Origin: Anaerolineales bacterium
GTDB taxonomy: Bacteria > Chloroflexota > Anaerolineae > Anaerolineales > Anaerolineaceae
Length of the DNA: 17,161 nt
Direction: 5' to 3'
Assembly: GCA_020060485.1 (NCBI GenBank)
Contig: JAGVAB010000135.1
Coordinates: 1 to 17,161 of the forward strand
The notes under the pieces were generated by a model. The model was not told the origin of the DNA, searched no databases, and saw nothing but the letters and a program-made list of their open reading frames with translations. Each line of letters opens with the position of its first letter. Position 1 is the stretch's first letter. Positions 1-6,343 of this stretch are shown here, piece after piece. Position numbers and translations under genes: made by a program.

Positions 1-360
1 AATATCGTTGGATACTTGCCTGAGGGCATTGAAATGTGGCAGAAAAAAGGCAACGAGGTAGGTTTGCTGGAGACAATCTCTGCAAAAGGGTACAAGGACA
101 TGCCAAAGCGCGATGACTTTATCCTCCTGGACATAAGAGATGACAATGAAGTGGAGGCAAAAGATCCGGATAAGAATCTAATTCATATCCCACTGAAGAT
201 TCTCTATAAGAGCCTGGACAAGCTGGACAAGAAGAAGACCATTTACGTTCTTTGCAGCTCAGGTAATCGAGCGACAACCGCATCAGCATATCTGGAAGGG
301 AAAGGATATCATGCAGTTGTCATAACCGGTGGCGCCGGGATGTACAGAAATTTTGTATAG
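1..360 (+). CDS. Rhodanese-domain protein, 3' part (5' end outside window)
   Basis: The reading frame is open from base 1, so the gene starts before the window. The first visible residues (NIVGYLPEGIEMWQKKG) look like the end of one rhodanese domain. They are followed by a second complete rhodanese fold: a LLDIRD strand near base 120, then the active-site loop CSSGNRA (bases 253-273) with the catalytic Cys that would carry a persulfide, then a TGGAGMYR end typical of the fold. Rhodaneses move sulfane sulfur. Tandem rhodanese domains of this kind often sit behind a metallo-beta-lactamase (persulfide dioxygenase-like) domain, which cannot be checked here. A TTG at base 16 could be mistaken for a start, but the homology continues upstream of it. 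The product is probably cytoplasmic. The rhodanese assignment is firm; the whole-protein architecture is inferred. Confidence 0.85.
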   Translation, partial: NIVGYLPEGIEMWQKKGNEVGLLETISAKGYKDMPKRDDFILLDIRDDNEVEAKDPDKNLIHIPLKILYKSLDKLDKKKTIYVLCSSGNRATTASAYLEGKGYHAVVITGGAGMYRNFV

Positions 361-406
361 GGTCAAGCGTTGCAGGTAAAATAGCAAGGCTCGCTATCGA
401 GGCACC

Positions 407-931
407 ATGCTGGAATCGACAATGGACAATTTTCTGCTGCAGGCATTCCTGGAAAGCAGGGGCGCGCAATTGGCATTTTCGAATGGTTGGCGCTACGGTG
501 CACCGGTCATTCCCGGAGGGGTCACAGTGAATGACCTCTACAACATGATCCCGATGAACCCGCCGATTTCAACGGTCGAACTGAGGGGCGAGGAAGTTGT
601 CGCGATGTTGGAGGAGAACCTGGAGCGAACGTTTGCATGTGATCCGTACGACCAGATGGGGGGTTATGTCAAACGCAGTCTTGGCCTCAACGCCTATATC
701 AAGATCGAAAATCCGCCCGGACAGCGCGTCCAGCAGGTGTTTGTAGGCGGTGAACAGATTGAACCCGGGCGTCATTACCCCACGGTCTTTATCACCGAAC
801 AAGGCGTCGCACAGAAGTACGGTCGCAATCGCCAACAGCATACTGAGCGAAGCATAGATGTGTTGTTGGCATATCTGGCCAGGCACCGCCCGCTGCACGC
901 AGAACTACGGGGCAGGTTCGTCGCGGTATAG
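407..931 (+). pseudogene. 5'-nucleotidase C-terminal domain fragment (catalytic domain missing)
   Basis: The 174 residues match the C-terminal, substrate-binding domain of the UshA/SoxB-type 5'-nucleotidase family: an ESTMDN start, FSNGWRYGAP, VTVNDLYNMIPMNPP, a GEEVVAMLEENLE helix and MGGYVKR. The N-terminal metallophosphoesterase domain, which carries the metal ligands and catalytic Asn-His pair, is absent. Family members are usually about three times longer. Homology-like sequence (ARYRGT) continues upstream of the ATG to a stop at 377-379, and no clear ribosome-binding site precedes base 407. This suggests a deleted gene remnant rather than a designed small protein. It lies 46 bases after the rhodanese gene; a sulfur-related SoxB-like origin would fit that neighbour but is only a guess. 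A still-expressed nucleotide-binding domain cannot be excluded. Confidence 0.7.
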
Positions 932-1086
932 GAACAGAAATTAAATGAAAGTCGAGTTTGGAATAACACGCAGTTTCAAAGAGGAAGAAAGGTGTCGAAA
1001 ATGGCCGCATGGATGACTTGAAATCCTCGGCCCACATTCTGCACTCCTGAGTGGCGAAAAAGGGAATTGTCGGATAAGCATGGGGC

Positions 1087-1362
1087 ATGAGCGAAGAACA
1101 ACGATATGAAACCCAACGAATGGATCACTACGGAATTGTGGCAGGGATATGCCATGAGATCGGCCTGGTTGAAGAAATCGATCAGATCGTAGATTGCGGA
1201 GAGCGAAAAGTGAGCTGTAGTGAGGCGATACTGGCAATGGTGCTGAACGGATTAGGGTTCAGCAGCCGGGTGTTTGTACCTGGTGTCAGATTTTCTTCGA
1301 AACAAGCCGGTGGACCTGCTGATCAATCCAAACCTGACAGCGGAGGATTTCAACGATTCCCC
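1087..1362 (+). pseudogene. IS1634-type (DUF4277) transposase, 5' fragment, frameshifted
   Basis: The frame from the ATG at 1087 encodes a typical N-terminus of IS1634-family transposases: MDHYGIVAGICHEIGLVEEID, then ILAMVLNGLGFSSR. After Arg (cgg at 1267) the homologous text (LYLVSDFLRNKPVDLL, LTAEDFND) continues in the next frame from 1274. One extra T in the run at 1273-1275 therefore breaks the gene. Homology stops near 1360, where the sequence becomes the antisense of another transposase. The DDE catalytic domain is entirely missing, so the element cannot move by itself. The 155 bases before it (932-1086) contain no gene I can recognise and may include the left end of this element; I could not identify a terminal inverted repeat. 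Confidence 0.75.
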
Positions 1363-1846
1363 GTCGATCCATGTATTGACGGAAGGTGTAACCAAAGACA
1401 AAAACACACCCACTTGGCTCATTTCTATCTTTCCTAACCTTCCATTGTGTTGGCGCCCTGCCCCTGCACTTTCCGGACCACTTTTTTCTTCGGCGCTCTC
1501 ATCCAATACCAGAATAGCTTCTTGGAATGCTGGATGAACCTTGATATCGTCCTGAATGGCTTCAATCAGAGATCTGGCTGACCAGGGTGAATTACTGACA
1601 AAATGTTGCAAGTTCTGCCCAGACACATTCACCTTTCGACCGACATTGGCCAGGTTGCGGTTGGTTTCCATGTGCAGTAACCCACTGATGTATTGATAAC
1701 CATATTCACTGGTGTCTCTGGTTTGAGTCCGTAGGTGTTTTCGATAACGATCATAATATTGGGCTAATCGCTCTCCGAGTCGGGGTACTTCTTCAATTGG
1801 AATTCCCCATCGAATATTTCTTTTTTTGAGATAGATTTTTGATCAT
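1360..1846 (-). pseudogene. IS701-type transposase, N-terminal fragment, truncated
   Basis: Read on the minus strand, the frame gives YYDRYRKHL, GLLHMETNRNLANV, LQHFVSNSPW, AILVLDESAEEKSG, GAGRQHNGRLGKI and SQVGVFLSLVT...NTWIDGE. This is the recognisable first third of an IS701-family DDE transposase, including the first catalytic Asp region (LVLDES). It ends abruptly near 1360 against the IS1634-type fragment, so the remaining catalytic residues are gone. The likely start is the ATG at 1846-1844. It is out of frame with the body, and the shift falls at a run of seven A (minus strand, 1827-1821), so the gene is either also frameshifted there or once used slippage at that run. The first in-frame ATG of the body is at 1671, inside the conserved region. 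The element is dead. Confidence 0.72.
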
Positions 1847-1975
1847 ACTGGTATGTTTTACCATAATTCCTGTTTTTGTTGCTTATTTGTTTCTGTTCGG
1901 ACCTAATGTGACATTGTCAAAGTAGTTACTATTCTTTATTGTATGAGGAGTGTCAGATCATTTGCAACAGAGTGA

Positions 1976-2019
1976 GGATAGTTGGCGATTGCCCACAACA
2001 TCGCCAACTATCCTTTTTT
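1976..2019 (+). terminator. Strong rho-independent terminator
   Basis: A perfect 14-base-pair stem (1976-1989 with 2000-2013, arm GGATAGTTGGCGAT) with a 10-base loop is followed directly by six T (2014-2019). It is a textbook intrinsic terminator for plus-strand transcription. No intact plus-strand gene ends just before it, so it probably outlived a gene lost during insertion-sequence decay. It now insulates the sugar operon from upstream transcription. The rest of 1847-2079 shows no gene; the only other structure is the short palindrome catac-tg-gtatg at 1844-1854. Confidence 0.88.
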
Positions 2020-2079
2020 CGGTTTACTTAATCACTTGGGGCAACCCTTTGTGACGTTGAAACACAAAGAAAGTGGGGC

Positions 2080-2109
2080 TTGACATTGGGCAGTACAATG
2101 TTGTATTAT
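2080..2109 (+). promoter_or_regulatory. Sigma70-type promoter of the sugar operon
   Basis: The -35 box TTGACA (2080-2085) is a perfect consensus. It is separated by 18 bases from TATTAT (2104-2109), which matches the -10 consensus at five of six positions. The predicted transcription start is near 2116. The spacer also holds an inverted repeat ACATTG (2083-2088) / CAATGT (2096-2101) that overlaps the -35 box and could be a second protein-binding site. No comparable promoter was found further down the operon, so this is probably the main promoter for 2162-8914. Confidence 0.8.
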
Positions 2110-2122
2110 GTTAATAAATATT

Positions 2123-2138
2123 ACTAATAAGTATTAGT
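2123..2138. promoter_or_regulatory. Candidate operator of the LacI-type repressor
   Basis: ACTAATA-AG-TATTAGT is a dyad with two perfect 7-base arms around a 2-base centre. It lies just after the predicted transcription start and 24 bases before the repressor start codon, the expected place for an autoregulatory operator. Classical LacI-family operators usually have a central CG; this one has AG. No second copy was seen in the window. Confidence 0.6.
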
Positions 2139-2161
2139 TAAATTTATCATAAGAGGATCGC

Positions 2162-3211
2162 ATGCCCAAACAAGCCAAAAACAAACGGGTTACGATGACA
2201 GATATTGCCAAGAAAGCGGGGGTGTCACAGACTACGGTCTCTTTTGTGCTCAATAATGTAGATGCCGCAAATATCTCGGATAGTACGAAGAAAAGTGTAT
2301 TAGAAGCGGCTGCCTTGCTTGGCTATGTTCCCAATGTGCCCAGATACTTTGCCAACCTTCCTCAATTCAGCAGCACTAATTCAATAGGTTTCATAACGGA
2401 TGAAATCGGGATAAGCTCTTATGGTGGTGAAGCGTTAAAAGGTGCACAGGAAGCCGCCTGGGCACATCAAAAGATGCTGTTTGTTCTCAATACTGAGGGG
2501 ATACAGGAAGTTGAGGAAACAGCGATTAGAGCCATGATCGAGCGAAAAGTGGACGGGATCATTCTGGCAACGATGATTCGAAGAGAACTGACTCCCTCAG
2601 TTGAAATTGGCACGATTCCTTGCGTCACAATGAATGGCTATTGCAAAGACAAGTCCATTACCGCTTTCACGACCGATGAAATTTATGGCGGGAAAATAGC
2701 TACCCAGTTATTGATAGATGCCGGACATCGGCACATTGGGTTTATCAATGGTGAAATGTGGATGGATGCTGCTCGCGAACGCCTTGTGGGTTATAAAAAA
2801 GCGCTTGCTGAAGCGGGTATCCCGTATGACCCGGGCATTGTTCGTGATGGCAACTGGCGTCCAGACAGTGGATATCAACACACCAAAGAACTTTTGTCGA
2901 CGCCAAATCCACCGACGGCATTATTTTGCGGAAACGATCTCATCGCTTTAGGGGCTTATGAAGCTGCCAACGGCATGGGTTTACAAGTCCCTGCTGATCT
3001 ATCGATCGTTGGCTATGACGATCAGGAAATTGCCAGCTATCTTCATCCTCCTTTGACAACGGTCAGATTGCCTTATTACGAGATGGGGTATCAATCCGTT
3101 TTGCATCTGATTAAAACGATCAACAATCCCCAAAATGAAAAACCATTTCAGAAAAAAATGCTTAGCACAATCGTGCCACGAAACAGTGTTTCAACCATTC
3201 ATTTGGCTTGA
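2162..3211 (+). CDS. LacI-family transcriptional regulator of the sugar operon
   Basis: A 349-residue protein of normal LacI length. Residues 10-32 form the LacI helix-turn-helix (VTMTDIAKKAGVSQTTVSFV), and the LGYVPN end of the DNA-binding domain follows near residue 53. From about residue 73 (SIGFITDE) the protein is a periplasmic-binding-like sugar-sensing domain, with typical GHRHIGFING, FCGNDLIALGAYEA and LSIVGYDDQEIASYLHPPLTTV blocks. The hinge is unusual: in place of the common A-x-R-S-L pattern it reads NVPRYFANLPQ. The ATG is preceded by AGAGG at 2151-2155. It probably represses its own operon through the dyad at 2123-2138 and is released by an imported sugar, plausibly L-arabinose or an arabinoside; the ligand is inferred from the neighbours. 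Confidence 0.93.
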   Translation: MPKQAKNKRVTMTDIAKKAGVSQTTVSFVLNNVDAANISDSTKKSVLEAAALLGYVPNVPRYFANLPQFSSTNSIGFITDEIGISSYGGEALKGAQEAAWAHQKMLFVLNTEGIQEVEETAIRAMIERKVDGIILATMIRRELTPSVEIGTIPCVTMNGYCKDKSITAFTTDEIYGGKIATQLLIDAGHRHIGFINGEMWMDAARERLVGYKKALAEAGIPYDPGIVRDGNWRPDSGYQHTKELLSTPNPPTALFCGNDLIALGAYEAANGMGLQVPADLSIVGYDDQEIASYLHPPLTTVRLPYYEMGYQSVLHLIKTINNPQNEKPFQKKMLSTIVPRNSVSTIHLA

Positions 3212-3272
3212 CAGCCAATAGCTGCAAGTTGTTTCTCAATATGGACGACATTCATCAACTGTTGGAGGAAGC

Positions 3273-4322
3273 ATGGGTGATTCAATTGATGCGATATTTC
3301 ACAAATTCATAGGCAAGGAGAGGTGGCAAGCCTTAAGGCAGCGTTTTGGAAATGGTGTCACAACAATTTTTAGCGCAAACGAGTCAGGGGTATTCGTTGC
3401 ATTAACAGTCTTCTTTTTCGTCATGGTGGCTGTTTCTCCCGCATTTCGGACTCCCTATAACCTCACTGTCATCTTGAAACAAATATCCGTAGCGTCTATT
3501 TTGGGCATGGGACAGACCCTGGTCATTATCTCCGGGGCGTTTGATTTGTCGCAAGGCGCCATAGCAGGTTTGGCCTCTATGGTCTCGGCAATCGCCTGGC
3601 AAAGATGGGGGTTTAGCCCGATCTTGGCGATTTCTTTGGGACTATTGATTGGTATTTCTTGTGGCTATTTCAACGGTATGTTGGCTGCCCGTTTGCGTTT
3701 GCATCCATTTGTCATGACGTTGGCTACTTCCACGATCTTTTTAGGGCTGTCATTTTTTGCAAGCCGCGGAGACCCAGTCACAGGGTTGCCTGAAACATTC
3801 TTGTGGCTTGGAAAAGGTAATTTTTTCTTTATACCTGCGCCGGTTTTGATCATGCTGATGGTAACTTTCTTGATGCAAATACTGCTTACCAAAACACTGT
3901 TTGGTCGAAGGGTATTCATGATCGGGGGCAATACGGATGTGGCAAATTCACTCGGCTTGAAAATTGATCAAATTCGCATTTATATCTACGTGATCAGTGG
4001 ATTTTTATCAGCTCTTGGTGGCATCGTTGCAGTTGGGCGCACGGGTGCAAGCATTCCATCCATTGGTTCGGATCTTCTATTTCCTGTTGTAACGGCAACG
4101 ATTATTGGTGGAACGTTACTTTCCGGTGGGGTTGGCTCCATGCTTGGAACACTCATTGGTGCTTCAATCATGGGGATTGTGAGAAACTCTCTCGCTATTC
4201 TGCAAGTGGATCTATTTTTACAGGATGTTGTGCAAGGGGCACTCGTTGTTGTGGCGCTGATCATTGATCAATTCCGGCGCGGGCAACTAACATGGAAAAT
4301 CATCATCGGAAAAGATCGCTAA
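3273..4322 (+). CDS. CUT2 (RbsC-like) sugar ABC transporter permease
   Basis: A 349-residue, very hydrophobic protein with about eight to ten membrane segments. The family signature SGAFDLSQGAIAGLA (residues 87-101) corresponds to the SGGIDLS motif of ribose/galactose/arabinose permeases. A GGNTDVANSLGLK stretch (218-230) matches the cytoplasmic loop that contacts the ATPase, and TIIGGTLLSGGVGS (277-290) is the conserved late segment. It would form the membrane channel, probably as a homodimer, with the binding protein and ATPase encoded next. A good GGAGG (3264-3268) precedes the ATG. The 61-base gap after the regulator holds no promoter I can support, so it is probably cotranscribed from 2080. 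Confidence 0.93.
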   Translation: MGDSIDAIFHKFIGKERWQALRQRFGNGVTTIFSANESGVFVALTVFFFVMVAVSPAFRTPYNLTVILKQISVASILGMGQTLVIISGAFDLSQGAIAGLASMVSAIAWQRWGFSPILAISLGLLIGISCGYFNGMLAARLRLHPFVMTLATSTIFLGLSFFASRGDPVTGLPETFLWLGKGNFFFIPAPVLIMLMVTFLMQILLTKTLFGRRVFMIGGNTDVANSLGLKIDQIRIYIYVISGFLSALGGIVAVGRTGASIPSIGSDLLFPVVTATIIGGTLLSGGVGSMLGTLIGASIMGIVRNSLAILQVDLFLQDVVQGALVVVALIIDQFRRGQLTWKIIIGKDR

Positions 4323-4419
4323 CGGGCGAGGAAAGGAGGGGAAACCAGTTTTCGTTGCTGTGGTGTACGTGTTTGAAACAAAAAAAGAACATTACGCAAA
4401 GACAATAGGAGAAAAGATC

Positions 4420-5457
4420 ATGAAGCGAAAAGTTGTTTGGTTGTCCCTGGTTTTGTTAACAGTATTTCTGCTGGCGGCTTGTGGTCAAGCAAAAACAGCG
4501 GAAAAACAAGAGGTCGCATGCGAGCAGGACCGCTATGTAATTGCTATGCCTTTGGTGCATCCTTACCTGACGATCATGAATCAGGGCGCCGAACAGGCCG
4601 CAAAAGATCTGGGCGTGGAGTTGATCTGGCTTTCATCTGCGGATTTCAATGTCAACAAGCAAGTTGAATTGGCCGAATCCTCACTTTCTATTCCGTGCGT
4701 CAAAGGTCTTTCGGTTTTGGCCGCAGACCCGGGATCGGTAGAGACTGTTCTGCAAACGGCAAACAAAATGGGAATTGTTGCCCACCAGATGAGCGGTTGT
4801 GGAATAGATCCTGCTGAATGGGATCGCCGTGCTGAGAACAACATATCTGCACTTTGTTACTCCACCGATTTCAAGGCTGCGGGAGCATTGATTGCTGAAA
4901 AAGTGGCTACGATGCTTGGCGGTAAGGGGAACGTTGTGATTGCGACCCAACAACCTGATGCGGGCCAAAAAGAACGCGAATTGGCTTTTTCAGATTACAT
5001 TGCAGCAAATTATCCAGATATCAAGATCATTGGCGTATTGAATGATTGTGACAGCCCGTCCGGCACTGTTGCTTGTGCTGAAAATGCGATATCTACCTAT
5101 CCTGAGATGAATGCTTATGTTGCCACCGGACAGTACCAGGCTGTTGGACCGGTTTCGGTATTCCCGGCTGCTGGCAGAAAAGATATTATCGTGACAGCCT
5201 ATGACGACTCCCCTGAGGTTCTGGAAGGTATTCAAAAGGGAGTAATCACATTCTCTGTGGCGCAGCAACCTTTTGGGCAAGGGTATATGATGGTGTATTT
5301 GAACTATCTGATGCGCGAGGGAAAAATGCCGACCCAGAAGTTCATTGATACGGGTGTTACATTCATTGACGCAGAGAATGTCGACTCTTATATGGACACC
5401 ATGAAATCCAATTGGGAAACCCTTAAGCAACAAATTGACACAGATCTTTTCAAGTAA
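4420..5457 (+). CDS. Sugar ABC transporter substrate-binding lipoprotein (CUT2)
   Basis: A 345-residue extracytoplasmic sugar-binding protein of the periplasmic-binding-protein type I (RbsB-like) fold. The start at 4420 is chosen because AGGAG at 4407-4411 sits 8 bases before it and it gives a normal signal: KRK, a hydrophobic stretch, then the lipobox LLAAC with lipidated Cys21. An in-frame GTG at 4360 would add 20 residues before the signal peptide and has no suitable ribosome-binding site. The mature part shows PLVHPYLTIMNQGAEQAA and, late, VTAYDDSPEVLEGIQKG, typical of the fold. Several cysteines in the mature part (for example GCG, NDCDS and VACAEN) suggest disulfides outside the membrane. 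Lipid anchoring agrees with a monoderm host. The ligand is unknown; arabinofuranosyl oligosaccharide is inferred from the GH127 gene. Confidence 0.92.
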   Translation: MKRKVVWLSLVLLTVFLLAACGQAKTAEKQEVACEQDRYVIAMPLVHPYLTIMNQGAEQAAKDLGVELIWLSSADFNVNKQVELAESSLSIPCVKGLSVLAADPGSVETVLQTANKMGIVAHQMSGCGIDPAEWDRRAENNISALCYSTDFKAAGALIAEKVATMLGGKGNVVIATQQPDAGQKERELAFSDYIAANYPDIKIIGVLNDCDSPSGTVACAENAISTYPEMNAYVATGQYQAVGPVSVFPAAGRKDIIVTAYDDSPEVLEGIQKGVITFSVAQQPFGQGYMMVYLNYLMREGKMPTQKFIDTGVTFIDAENVDSYMDTMKSNWETLKQQIDTDLFK

Positions 5458-5468
5458 ACCAACACCAG

Positions 5469-5502
5469 AAAATAGGGATAACAATTTTGTTATCCCTATT
5501 TT
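5469..5502 (+). terminator. Perfect intercistronic hairpin between binding-protein and ATPase genes
   Basis: A 14-base-pair perfect stem (5469-5482 with 5489-5502) encloses a 6-base loop, and its right arm ends in TTTT. It begins 11 bases after the binding-protein stop and ends 22 bases before the ATPase start. It could act as a partial terminator or as a 3' stabiliser that keeps the binding-protein message more abundant than the downstream genes, a common need in ABC import operons. The T run is short and is itself part of the stem, so full termination is not expected. Confidence 0.7.
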
Positions 5503-5524
5503 AACTTACAGCGAAAGAGGCACC

Positions 5525-6295
5525 ATGAATAATCCATATGTTGTTGAGATGAAAAACATTTCCAAGAAATTTGGAAATATCCAGGCATTAAAAAACGTCA
5601 ATCTGGAACTAAAGCCAGGCGAAGTTTTGGGTTTGGTGGGCGATAATGCTGCTGGAAAATCAACTTTGATGAAAACCCTTTATGGGGCGGTAATCCCCGA
5701 TCAGGGAGAAATCATCATTAATGGAAAACAAATGCTATTTCGCAGTCCGGCAGACGCTCAACGGGCAGGGATCGCCATGGTTTATCAAGACCTTGCCTTA
5801 TTCCCAAATCTGGATGTCGCTGCAAATGTGTATGCTGGGCGAGAATACACAAAAAGCTTTTTGGGCAGGTTGTTCCTGGATAAGCGTCGAATGTATAATG
5901 AGACCGATGAACTCGTTAAGCGGCTGAAAGTGAATATCAGTTCATCGCGCTTGCTGGTAGAGCGAATGTCTGGCGGACAGCGGCAGATGGTGGCGATCGC
6001 GCGGGCAATTGGTTTTGATGCTAAAATCATGATAATGGATGAACCGTCGGCTGCCCTCGGTGTTCAGGAAGCAGGTAGGTTATTGGAGCTGGTTAAACAC
6101 CTCAGGGATCAAGGATTGGGAATCATATTGATCACACACAGATTGACGGACGTCTTAGCCGTTGGGGATCGGGTCATGGTATTGAAGGGAGGAGAGCGAC
6201 AAGGCATCCTGGATGTCAAAACTACCACACTTGACGATCTTGAAAATATCATCATCAAGGGAAATCATTCCGAAAAGGAATTGAACATGGTTTAG
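5525..6295 (+). CDS. CUT2 sugar ABC transporter ATP-binding protein, single domain
   Basis: A 256-residue nucleotide-binding subunit that powers the importer. Visible motifs are Walker A GDNAAGKST (39-47), Q-loop Gln88, signature MSGGQ (148-152), Walker B IMIMDE (168-173) with the catalytic Glu, D-loop SAALG and switch His205 (ITHRL). RbsA/MglA-type proteins carry two such domains in about 500 residues. This one has only the first, as in FrcA-type transporters, and would work as a homodimer. The usual GDNGAGKST has Ala for Gly at position 42, which still satisfies GxxxxGKS. The start at 5525 follows AAAGAGG (5514-5520). The frame is open back to 5435, overlapping the previous gene and the hairpin, but no signal supports a start there. 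Confidence 0.92.
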   Translation: MNNPYVVEMKNISKKFGNIQALKNVNLELKPGEVLGLVGDNAAGKSTLMKTLYGAVIPDQGEIIINGKQMLFRSPADAQRAGIAMVYQDLALFPNLDVAANVYAGREYTKSFLGRLFLDKRRMYNETDELVKRLKVNISSSRLLVERMSGGQRQMVAIARAIGFDAKIMIMDEPSAALGVQEAGRLLELVKHLRDQGLGIILITHRLTDVLAVGDRVMVLKGGERQGILDVKTTTLDDLENIIIKGNHSEKELNMV

Positions 6296-6330
6296 TGTTC
6301 TTGCACAGTTCGTCCGGTTTATAAAAATTT

Positions 6331-6343
6331 AGGTGAAACATTG
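6331..6343 (+). promoter_or_regulatory. Ribosome-binding site with TTG start for the GH127 gene
   Basis: AGGTGA (6331-6336) stands four bases before TTG (6341-6343). No in-frame ATG lies near the N-terminus: the conserved family sequence (LKDHFWAPRI) begins within about 27 residues of the TTG and the next methionine is much further in. The TTG is therefore the best start and probably lowers translation relative to the transporter genes. Confidence 0.65.

Noticed and set aside
1274..1537. A separate 87-codon gene on the plus strand
   Set aside because: Its first 29 or so codons continue the frameshifted IS1634-type transposase, and the rest is antisense to the IS701-type fragment.
3208..3236. 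TTGACA at the end of the regulator gene, considered as an internal promoter for the permease
   Set aside because: No acceptable -10 box lies 16-19 bases downstream.
4990..5484. Minus-strand open frame (164 codons) inside the sugar-binding protein gene
   Set aside because: Its sequence is low in recognisable structure, it overlaps a clear lipoprotein gene and the intercistronic hairpin, and no promoter or ribosome-binding site supports it.
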